In this document: piece by piece, positions 58,229 through 64,000 of the stretch
Layout: every line of letters begins with the position of its first letter
Numbering within the stretch: the first letter of the stretch is position 1
The notes under the pieces: model-generated
Seen by the model: only the letters and a program-made list of their open reading frames with translations
The model's database searches: none
What the model was told of the DNA's origin: nothing
Position numbers and translations under genes: made by a program
Assembly (NCBI GenBank): GCA_018713055.1
Contig: DVFW01000021.1
Coordinates: forward strand, 1 to 64,000
Reading direction: 5' to 3'
Length of the DNA stretch: 64,000 nt
From: Scatavimonas merdigallinarum
GTDB lineage: Bacteria > Bacillota > Clostridia > Oscillospirales > Acutalibacteraceae

Positions 58229-59890
58229 GTGAAGCTGAAAAGCAAATTAGCAGGCAGGCTGTGTATAATAGGCGTTGTCGCGGTTATTTTAACCGCTGTT
58301 TGCGCCATCCTTGCATTTTGGTCTGTTTTTTCCGGCCAGGCGCGAGAGGATCTTAGAAATTACGGGCAAATATTATCCCAGGCTTGTACGCAACAGGGCG
58401 AAATCCCAAAGCAGGCGCTTTTGCCCGGCGTTTACCGCGTTACGCTAATTGCGCCGGACGGATCTGTACTGTACGAAAACGCGGCGGCGCAGGAGGAAAT
58501 GGAAAACCATGGAAACCGGCCCGAGGTGCGGCAGGCCATGGAGACTGGCACGGGTGAAAGCGCGCGCCAGTCCGGAACATTGGGTAAGGTTACCTATTAT
58601 TATGCGCAAAGGCTGGACAATGGACATATTTTGCGTGTTTCCAAACAGGTAGACAGTGTATTTTCCGTGTTTCAGGGAATGATCCCCGTTTTGTTGGGCA
58701 TCGGTGCATATATTCTGTTAATCTGCCTGATTATGGCGTCAGAGATGACCAAGGGAATTGTAAAACCAATTGAAAAAATGGCCCAGGATACCGACGCGGT
58801 TGCATATGACGAGCTGGTTCCCTTTGCCAGGATGATTGAAGCGCAGCGCAAGAGAATTCAGGAGCAGATGGAGCAGATTCACCAGGAAACAGACAAAATC
58901 AATACCATCATTGCCAACATGGAAGAGGGCCTTATTCTTTTGGACCGCGACAAGCACGTGCTGATGCAAAACGACAGTGCGATCCATTTGCTCCACGCCG
59001 GGTTTGACGATATAATCGGAAAAAGCTTTATCAGCCTTTCACGCAATGAAGAGGTCAACCGGTGCATTGCAGAAGCGGCAAAGGGAAAAAACAGAACGGT
59101 AGAGTTTACGGTGCATAAAAAACGGCTGCAAATGCTTGCAAATCCCGTTTATACAAACGGGGAGCAAATTGGTGTGATCTGTATTATTGTAGATGTAACG
59201 GGCGTAAAAGAGGTTGAACGCCTGCGCAGAGAATTTACTGCAAATGTTTCCCATGAACTCAAAACGCCGCTTACGTCTATTTCCGGCTATGCGGAGATGA
59301 TAGAAAGCGGCATTGCAAAGGAAGACGACGTAAAGGCGTTTGCCGGAAAAATTCACCGTGAAGCAGGGCGGCTGGTTACCTTGATCAGCGATATCATCAA
59401 GCTTTCCCAGCTGGAGGAAGAGCCCGCGCAAGTGAAAAACAGCGGCGTTGTAGACCTGCAAATGCTTGTGCAGGAATGTGCAGACACACTTTCCCTGCCT
59501 GCACAGAAGCATGGCGTAACAATAGAAACAGACCTTGCGCCGTGCATCGTAAAGGGGGAGCATGCGCTGTTTTATGAGTTGGTATACAACTTGTGCGACA
59601 ACGCAATCCGGTACAACAGGCAAAACGGCAAAGTCTGTATTACGCTTAAGCAGTATAACGGGAACGCTGTGCTCAGCGTGAAAGATACGGGAATAGGGAT
59701 CCCCAAAGAACATCAAAGCCGAATTTTTGAGCGGTTTTACAGGGTAGACAAGAGCCGATCCAAGCAGACGGGCGGTACGGGGCTGGGGCTTGCAATCGTC
59801 AAACACGTTGCAGAACGGTATCATGCGCAGTTGCATTTGGAAAGCGAAGAAGGAAAGGGGACGGAGATTACCGTTACATTCCAACCTTAG
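58229..59890 (+). CDS. phoR: Phosphate sensor histidine kinase PhoR
   Basis: 553 residues. Two helices (about 12-34 and 150-170) flank an extracytoplasmic sensor of about 120 residues. A HAMP-like and coiled region precedes a PAS domain (NTIIANMEEGLILLDRDKHVLMQ). The phospho-accepting His is in NVSHELKTPLTSISGYAEM, and ATP-binding boxes follow: CDNAIRYN, VKDTGIGIP, GTGLGLAIVKH. GTG start 3 nt after phoP. Classified as PhoR from its location and domain order. Confidence 0.92.
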   Translation: MKLKSKLAGRLCIIGVVAVILTAVCAILAFWSVFSGQAREDLRNYGQILSQACTQQGEIPKQALLPGVYRVTLIAPDGSVLYENAAAQEEMENHGNRPEVRQAMETGTGESARQSGTLGKVTYYYAQRLDNGHILRVSKQVDSVFSVFQGMIPVLLGIGAYILLICLIMASEMTKGIVKPIEKMAQDTDAVAYDELVPFARMIEAQRKRIQEQMEQIHQETDKINTIIANMEEGLILLDRDKHVLMQNDSAIHLLHAGFDDIIGKSFISLSRNEEVNRCIAEAAKGKNRTVEFTVHKKRLQMLANPVYTNGEQIGVICIIVDVTGVKEVERLRREFTANVSHELKTPLTSISGYAEMIESGIAKEDDVKAFAGKIHREAGRLVTLISDIIKLSQLEEEPAQVKNSGVVDLQMLVQECADTLSLPAQKHGVTIETDLAPCIVKGEHALFYELVYNLCDNAIRYNRQNGKVCITLKQYNGNAVLSVKDTGIGIPKEHQSRIFERFYRVDKSRSKQTGGTGLGLAIVKHVAERYHAQLHLESEEGKGTEITVTFQP

Positions 59891-60016
59891 AACAAAATAG
59901 GTTGCGGTTGCAATGCGTTTTCTGTTAATATGGTTTTAGGAAAAAGATGCGGAATATATTTTTAAATGGCGGAAACCCTATCACTATACTTTACAGAAAA
60001 AGGAACGGGATTTTTT

Positions 60017-61375
60017 ATGACATGGAGGTTGTCTAAAAGGCAGACGGTGCGCGTTATAAGCTTTACAATTGCAGCCGTGCTTCTGGTAGCAGGCGCGGCA
60101 GTTGCAGGCTTCCAGCTGGTTTCCCGCTACCGTTCTACCATAGAATATGGCTACCAGCAGGCGCTCAACGAGCTTTCCGATTATTTTACAAATCTGCAGG
60201 CCGCGCTCACAAAAGGCGTTTATGCAAATACACAGACGCAGCAGTACGGGCTTGCGCTAAAGCTTGTAAGTGACGCACAGGGCGCAAAAGCGGCACTTAG
60301 CCGGTTGCCCCTGTCTGACGGCGAGGGGGACGCCATGCAGAAATATCTGGCGCAGGTGGGGGATTTCGCACAATATATGACGGCAAAACTGTCCAGAGAC
60401 CAGGCGTTTTCAAACGACGATAAAAACAGCCTGCAAAAGCTTAGCGGCTATGCAAAGGAAATTGCCGGGCAGATAGAGGAAATTTCCTCCAGATACGCTG
60501 ATGGCGATACCTTTATTGGACAGGCGCAGACAATCAGGGGGAATTTGGAAAATATAAACCATACAGCGCAGGAAAATACACTGGACCAGAGTTTCACACA
60601 GCTTAATGAAAGCTTTGAAGATTACCCGTCTTTGGTATACGACGGCCCCTTTGCCGACCAGGTTCAGCAAAAAAAGCCGCGCATGCTGGAAAATGCAGAA
60701 AGCTTTTCCAAGCTGGAAGCGCAAAAGAACGCAGCGGCTTTTTTGAACGTACCCCAAAATACGCTTTCCTATCAGGGCCAGCGGCAGGGAAATATACCGG
60801 CCTATATCTTTAAAAACGAAGATGTATATATTACGGTAACGATCAGAGGCGGGTACATTGAAGAAATGTATAAAACAACGCAAGCAACGGAAAAGAAGCT
60901 GGATTTTACACAGGCAGCTGAAAAAGCGCAGCAGTTTTTAAGGCAGCGTGACTTTACAGATATGAAGGAAAGCTACTATGTAACCTCCGGCAATATTTGT
61001 ACGATCAATTTTGCCTGTACACAGGCAGACGTGATCTGTTACAGTGATCTGGTCAAGGTGGGCGTGGCGCTTGACACAGGGGAAATTGTGTCGTTTAACG
61101 CATCCGGTTATATCATGAATCACAGTAAGCGGGATATAGAGACAGATACGCTGGACCAGGCACAGGCAATGGAAAGCGTAAGCCCGCTTTTGACCGTGAA
61201 GAAAACGGCGCGCGCCCTGATCCCCACAGGAGGTACAAAAGAGGTTTTGTGCTATGAATTTACCTGTAAAGGGCAAGAGGGCGACAACGTGCTGGTTTAT
61301 ATCAATGCGGAAACAGGGATGGAAGAGCAGATTTTGATCCTGCTGCAATCAGACGGCGGTGTGCTTACAATGTAA
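60017..61375 (+). CDS. ypeB: Germination protein YpeB
   Basis: 452 residues. One N-terminal helix (VRVISFTIAAVLLVAGAAVAGFQ) and then SRYRSTIEYGYQQALNELSDYFTNLQAALTK, typical of YpeB. Three PepSY-type repeats occupy the C-terminal half (KAQQFLRQRDFTDMKESYY ... CYEFTCKGQEGDNVLVYINAETGMEEQILILL). In Bacillus YpeB is needed to hold the cortex-lytic enzyme SleB in the spore; here no sleB adjoins, and the gene follows phoR. ATG 60017 has AAAGGAACGG upstream. Confidence 0.93.
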   Translation: MTWRLSKRQTVRVISFTIAAVLLVAGAAVAGFQLVSRYRSTIEYGYQQALNELSDYFTNLQAALTKGVYANTQTQQYGLALKLVSDAQGAKAALSRLPLSDGEGDAMQKYLAQVGDFAQYMTAKLSRDQAFSNDDKNSLQKLSGYAKEIAGQIEEISSRYADGDTFIGQAQTIRGNLENINHTAQENTLDQSFTQLNESFEDYPSLVYDGPFADQVQQKKPRMLENAESFSKLEAQKNAAAFLNVPQNTLSYQGQRQGNIPAYIFKNEDVYITVTIRGGYIEEMYKTTQATEKKLDFTQAAEKAQQFLRQRDFTDMKESYYVTSGNICTINFACTQADVICYSDLVKVGVALDTGEIVSFNASGYIMNHSKRDIETDTLDQAQAMESVSPLLTVKKTARALIPTGGTKEVLCYEFTCKGQEGDNVLVYINAETGMEEQILILLQSDGGVLTM

Positions 61376-61402
61376 AAAATGGGATTTGTTGCATTTGCAA
61401 CA

Positions 61403-61430
61403 TTGAAAAATATCCTATATATGTTATAAT
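61403..61430 (+). promoter_or_regulatory. Promoter of the rubredoxin gene
   Basis: TTGAAA (61403-61408), 16-bp spacer, perfect TATAAT (61425-61430), 30 nt before ATG. Confidence 0.8.
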
Positions 61431-61460
61431 AGTTTCAATTATTAAAAGGAGATGCATAGG

Positions 61461-61619
61461 ATGGACACGTATATTTGCGATGTTTGCGGATGGGTTTATG
61501 ATCCTGCAGTGGGCGACGAAGAAGGCGGCATTGCGCCGGGCGTTGCTTTTGAGGATCTGCCGGACGATTGGGTTTGCCCGTTGTGCGGCGTGGGGAAAGA
61601 CCAGTTTTCCAAACAGTAA
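61461..61619 (+). CDS. Rubredoxin
   Basis: 52 residues. The two iron-binding loops are Y-I-C-D-V-C-G-W-V-Y-D-P (Cys6 and Cys9) and D-W-V-C-P-L-C-G-V-G-K-D (Cys39 and Cys42). D-P-A-V-G-D and G-I-A-P-G-V between them are normal rubredoxin sequence. AAAGGAGATG precedes ATG 61461. Electron donor; the flavodiiron protein encoded 97 nt downstream is the likely acceptor. Confidence 0.97.
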   Translation: MDTYICDVCGWVYDPAVGDEEGGIAPGVAFEDLPDDWVCPLCGVGKDQFSKQ

Positions 61620-61635
61620 AGCAAACGGGAATTGC

Positions 61636-61664
61636 AAAAGGGCAGGGCTGTCCCTGCCCTTTTC
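61636..61664 (+). terminator. Terminator between rubredoxin and flavodiiron genes
   Basis: AAAAGGGCAGGG (61636-61647), 4-nt loop, CCCTGCCCTTTT (61652-61663). A short T stretch, so partial read-through is likely. Confidence 0.75.
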
Positions 61665-61715
61665 GCCCGAAAAATACATACGGAAGAATGCATCGTTTAA
61701 GGAGTGAAAGCATAA

Positions 61716-62900
61716 ATGGCAGTCAGCAGGATTACAGACCATATTTTTTCTGTAGGCGTAATGAATCCCTCTTTGCGCATTTTTGATATTGTAATGGAAG
61801 CAAAATACGGAACAAGCTACAATGCATATTTAATAGACGACCGTAAAACAGCGCTGGTGGAAACCGTACATCTTGATTATTTTGATGAATATTTAAACAA
61901 TATCGGGCAGCTTACAGACATAGGCGCAATTGATTATCTGATCATGAACCATACCGAACTGGACCATTCGGGCAGTGTTTTAAAGCTTCTGGAGTTAAGC
62001 CCTCATATGACAATTGTGTGCACGGCCGCCGCAAAAAAATACCTGTCGGCCATCACCAACAGGGAGTTTAACTGTATGGTGGTAAAAGATGGGCAGGAAC
62101 TGGACCTTGGCAGTACGAAGCTTAAATTTGTGGTAGCGCCCATGCTGCACTGGCCGGATTCTATGATGACCTACCATCCGGCTGACAAAGTATTGTTTTC
62201 CTGCGACTTTCTGGGCTGCCATTTTTGCGAGCCGCAGGTGACGGATGATTGCATAAAATATTGGGAGCAGTACCAGGAGCAGTTTGCCTATTATTACGCA
62301 GGGATTTTCGGTCCGTTTAAACCGTACGTGCTTGCCGGGCTGGATAAGATAGAAGGGTTGGAGATGAAAGCCGTATGCCCCAGCCATGGCCCGGTGCTTG
62401 TAAAAGGAATACAAGACCGCATGGCGGATTACCGCAAATGGAGCACGCCGCAGCCCAAAGCAGGAAAGACGGCGTCTGTGCTGTATGCTTCGGCTTATGG
62501 CTGTACAAAATTGCTTGCGCAAAAGGCCTGTGAAACGCTCAACGCCTGCGGTGTTAAAACGCAGCTGGTGGATATGGTTGCAACGCCGGCGGAAAAGAGC
62601 GCGCAGATTATACAGGAAAGCGGTATAGTGATGGTAGGGTCTACCACCATCAACAAGGATGCACCAAGGATTGTATGGGATGTCCTGTCCCGCATAGACG
62701 CAATTAATATTAAAAACAGGCCCGCCGCAGCGTTTGGGTCGTTTGGGTGGTCTGGGGAAGCATCCCACATGGTTTCGGAACGTCTGCGGCAGCTGCGGTT
62801 CCAGGTGGAAGAGCCGGTGCGCGCAAACTTTATGCCCAATGCGCACGATCTGGAAGCGATTGAACAGACGGCGCGCACGCTTGCACAGAAACTGCAATAA
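61716..62900 (+). CDS. Flavodiiron protein (FprA-type O2 or NO reductase)
   Basis: 394 residues. The beta-lactamase-like di-iron domain has the ligand set H-x-E-x-D-H in MNHTELDHSGSV (about 77-88), LHWPDSM and CDFLGCHF. The C-terminal flavodoxin has ASVLYASAYGCTKLLAQ (FMN phosphate site), VGSTTINKDAPR and FGSFGWSGEASHM. Reduces O2 to water, or NO, using electrons from rubredoxin. AAGGAGTG before ATG 61716. Confidence 0.95.
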   Translation: MAVSRITDHIFSVGVMNPSLRIFDIVMEAKYGTSYNAYLIDDRKTALVETVHLDYFDEYLNNIGQLTDIGAIDYLIMNHTELDHSGSVLKLLELSPHMTIVCTAAAKKYLSAITNREFNCMVVKDGQELDLGSTKLKFVVAPMLHWPDSMMTYHPADKVLFSCDFLGCHFCEPQVTDDCIKYWEQYQEQFAYYYAGIFGPFKPYVLAGLDKIEGLEMKAVCPSHGPVLVKGIQDRMADYRKWSTPQPKAGKTASVLYASAYGCTKLLAQKACETLNACGVKTQLVDMVATPAEKSAQIIQESGIVMVGSTTINKDAPRIVWDVLSRIDAINIKNRPAAAFGSFGWSGEASHMVSERLRQLRFQVEEPVRANFMPNAHDLEAIEQTARTLAQKLQ

Positions 62901-62908
62901 CAGTATGG

Positions 62909-62943
62909 ACGGGGGTGTTTTAATTATTTAAAAACACCCCCGT
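62909..62943 (+). terminator. Hairpin after the flavodiiron gene
   Basis: ACGGGGGTGTTTT (62909-62921) pairs with AAAACACCCCCGT (62931-62943). Followed by ATGATTTTAT rather than a pure T-run. Confidence 0.6.
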
Positions 62944-62973
62944 ATGATTTTATAAAAGGAAGTGTTGGCTTTT

Positions 62974-63636
62974 ATGAAAGACCAGGTTAAAGGCGCCGTT
63001 TTTGATATGGACGGCCTGCTTTTAGACACAGAGTATTTGACCTACAGGCTTTGCAAAGCAGCCGCGGCTGAAATGGGTTTTACGCTTTCACTGGATTTAT
63101 TTAAGCAAACGGTAGGGCTTAGAAGCAGCGATACAAAAAAAATACTTGAGGCCGCGTTTGGAACGGCATTTTGCTATGAAGACCTGCGCGCCCGCAACCT
63201 TTCCATGTTTTGGTCCTACATAGAAAAAAATGGGGTGCCGGTAAAAGAGGGCGTGTTTACGCTGCTTTCTTTGCTGAAAGAAGAGGGGATACTCTGTGCG
63301 GTTGCTACCTCCACAAGTCGGCAGACTGCCTCAAAGCTGCTGAGACTGTGCGGCCTTGCCGAATATATGGATGCGTTTGTTTATGGAGATATGGTCGAAA
63401 ATGGAAAGCCGGCGCCAGATATTTTTTTAAAGGCTTGCAGCCTGCTTGCAATTGCGCCTGCTGCATGTGTGGGTTTTGAGGATTCATACAATGGAATACG
63501 GGCTGTGTACCGCGCGGGGATGGCGCCGGTGATGATCCCGGATCTGCTGCCGCCCACACCGGAAATGCAAAAGCTGACGTATGCCATATATACAAACCTG
63601 GAGCAGGCAACAGAGCTGTTTAAAAAAGAAAAATAA
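62974..63636 (+). CDS. HAD-superfamily hydrolase, phosphoglucomutase-like
   Basis: 220 residues. Motif I GAVFDMDGLLLDTE has both nucleophile and acid Asp; motif II VATSTSR; motif III Lys in GKPAPDIFL; motif IV GFEDSYNG. A helical cap of about 65 residues follows motif I, so it is a type C1 HAD like beta-phosphoglucomutase or phosphoglycolate phosphatase; substrate unknown. I choose ATG 62974; TTG 62965 and GTG 62962 are in frame and the AAAGGAAG lies rather far from the ATG, so the start is uncertain. Confidence 0.88.
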   Translation: MKDQVKGAVFDMDGLLLDTEYLTYRLCKAAAAEMGFTLSLDLFKQTVGLRSSDTKKILEAAFGTAFCYEDLRARNLSMFWSYIEKNGVPVKEGVFTLLSLLKEEGILCAVATSTSRQTASKLLRLCGLAEYMDAFVYGDMVENGKPAPDIFLKACSLLAIAPAACVGFEDSYNGIRAVYRAGMAPVMIPDLLPPTPEMQKLTYAIYTNLEQATELFKKEK

Positions 63637-63733
63637 ATGTAGCGCGGTGCCCATTCCTGCTGTTCTCCAGGGATGCCGCGTCTTCAGAAAACAACAGAAA
63701 CAGCCTGTTTGGTAAAAAAACAGAAAAAAAGGC

Positions 63734-63763
63734 TTGCATTTTATAAAAAGGATGTAGTATAAT
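63734..63763 (+). promoter_or_regulatory. Promoter of the second GntR gene
   Basis: TTGCAT (63734-63739), 18-bp spacer, perfect TATAAT (63758-63763). Confidence 0.75.
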
Positions 63764-63796
63764 CTAATTGTACTAATTGAAATAATACAATTAGAT
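63762..63796 (+). promoter_or_regulatory. Inverted-repeat operator for the second GntR regulator
   Basis: Perfect 11-bp arms ATCTAATTGTA (63762-63772) and TACAATTAGAT (63786-63796), separated by 13 nt and starting in the -10 box. Shares TTGTA/TACAA half-sites with the operator at 30213. Confidence 0.75.
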
Positions 63797-63834
63797 CAAG
63801 TAATACAAAAATACAAGTTGGAAGGGAGAGTTTG

Positions 63835-64000
63835 ATGTTTACGCTGAATTTTCAAAGCAGGCAGCCCATTTACGAGCAACTGTATGATAACGTTGTGCGT
63901 CTGGCGGCGCTGGGTGTTTTAAAACCCGAAGAACAGCTGCCGCCTGTCCGTACGCTGGCTGCGCAGTTAGGGGTTAACCCCAACACGGTTTCAAAGGCCT
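63835..64000 (+). CDS. GntR-family regulator, YtrA type (cut by window end)
   Basis: 55 codons are present. FTLNFQSRQPIYEQLYDNVV, LKPEEQLPPVRTLAAQLGV and NPNTVSKA match the GntR winged helix (P-I-Y-E-Q-L, LPPVR-LA, N-P-N-T-V). GAAGGGAGAG before ATG 63835. An ABC operon probably follows outside the window. Confidence 0.93.
   Translation, partial: MFTLNFQSRQPIYEQLYDNVVRLAALGVLKPEEQLPPVRTLAAQLGVNPNTVSKA

Noticed and set aside
1..64000. CRISPR arrays, tRNA or rRNA genes, insertion sequences, prophage, integrase or attachment sites
   Set aside because: No regularly spaced direct repeats, cloverleaf sequences, transposase or integrase motifs were seen anywhere in the window.

Overview
The window is chromosomal DNA from a spore-forming, anaerobic member of the Clostridia (Firmicutes). 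The evidence is a sporulation/germination gene set (spoVAE, ypeB, ytaF-like), a complete Rnf ferredoxin:NAD+ oxidoreductase operon, rubrerythrin/rubredoxin/flavodiiron oxygen defence, HrcA-CIRCE heat-shock control, a Firmicutes-type lexA and AGGAGG ribosome binding sites with many TTG/GTG starts. An Oscillospirales-like (Ruminococcaceae-type) gut organism is my best guess, but that placement is inference. There is no rRNA, tRNA, CRISPR array, prophage or transposase; almost all of the window is core genome.

Layout. 1-6.9 kb: gyrB and gyrA, separated by three YcxB-like membrane genes and a hotdog thioesterase. 6.9-11.8 kb (minus): a four-gene ABC module resembling GldA/GldF/GldG plus a DUF4340 protein. 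12.0-17.2 kb (minus): rnfCDGEAB. 17.4-20.7 kb: spoVAE, a CBS protein, a 49-residue membrane peptide, rpsT, ytaF-like and two small membrane genes; upstream of ytaF lies a strongly structured, gene-free element with a 36-bp perfect palindrome. 20.8-28.3 kb: hrcA-grpE-dnaK-dnaJ-prmA, a membrane protein and an Mrp ATPase. 28.5-32.2 kb: lexA, a DUF554 protein and a YtrA-type GntR/ABC operon. 32.8-41.6 kb: asnB, an M14 peptidase, a NUDIX hydrolase, ribF and purL. 41.7-44.0 kb: a decayed ricin-lectin-like gene, a CpXC protein and an unknown protein. 44.1-49.8 kb (minus): cell-wall genes (ddl, a membrane-anchored Mur ligase, an alpha/beta hydrolase, a GH3 hexosaminidase) and rubrerythrin. 50.1-52.7 kb: a Ktr/Trk potassium uptake pair and a small XRE regulator. 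52.8-59.9 kb: pstS-C-A-B-phoU-phoPR. 60.0-64.0 kb: ypeB, rubredoxin, flavodiiron protein, a HAD hydrolase and the start of a second YtrA-type GntR gene.

How the parts work together. The pst operon and phoPR each carry TTTAC(A/T) direct repeats with 11-bp spacing, so PhoP probably controls both phosphate uptake and its own synthesis. HrcA acts through a textbook CIRCE element. Rubredoxin sits directly before the flavodiiron protein it would reduce. Ddl and the Mur ligase supply and attach D-Ala-D-Ala in peptidoglycan synthesis. The two YtrA-type GntR genes each have a perfect inverted repeat with TTGTA/TACAA half-sites over or next to their own promoter.

Most unusual items: the structured element at 19.78-19.93 kb, the lobe-swapped (circularly permuted) PstS, the Mur ligase whose N-terminal substrate domain is replaced by membrane helices, the Gly/Lys/Ser-rich insert in Ddl, the triple YcxB-like set between the gyrase genes, the Gld-like ABC module, and the decayed lectin gene.
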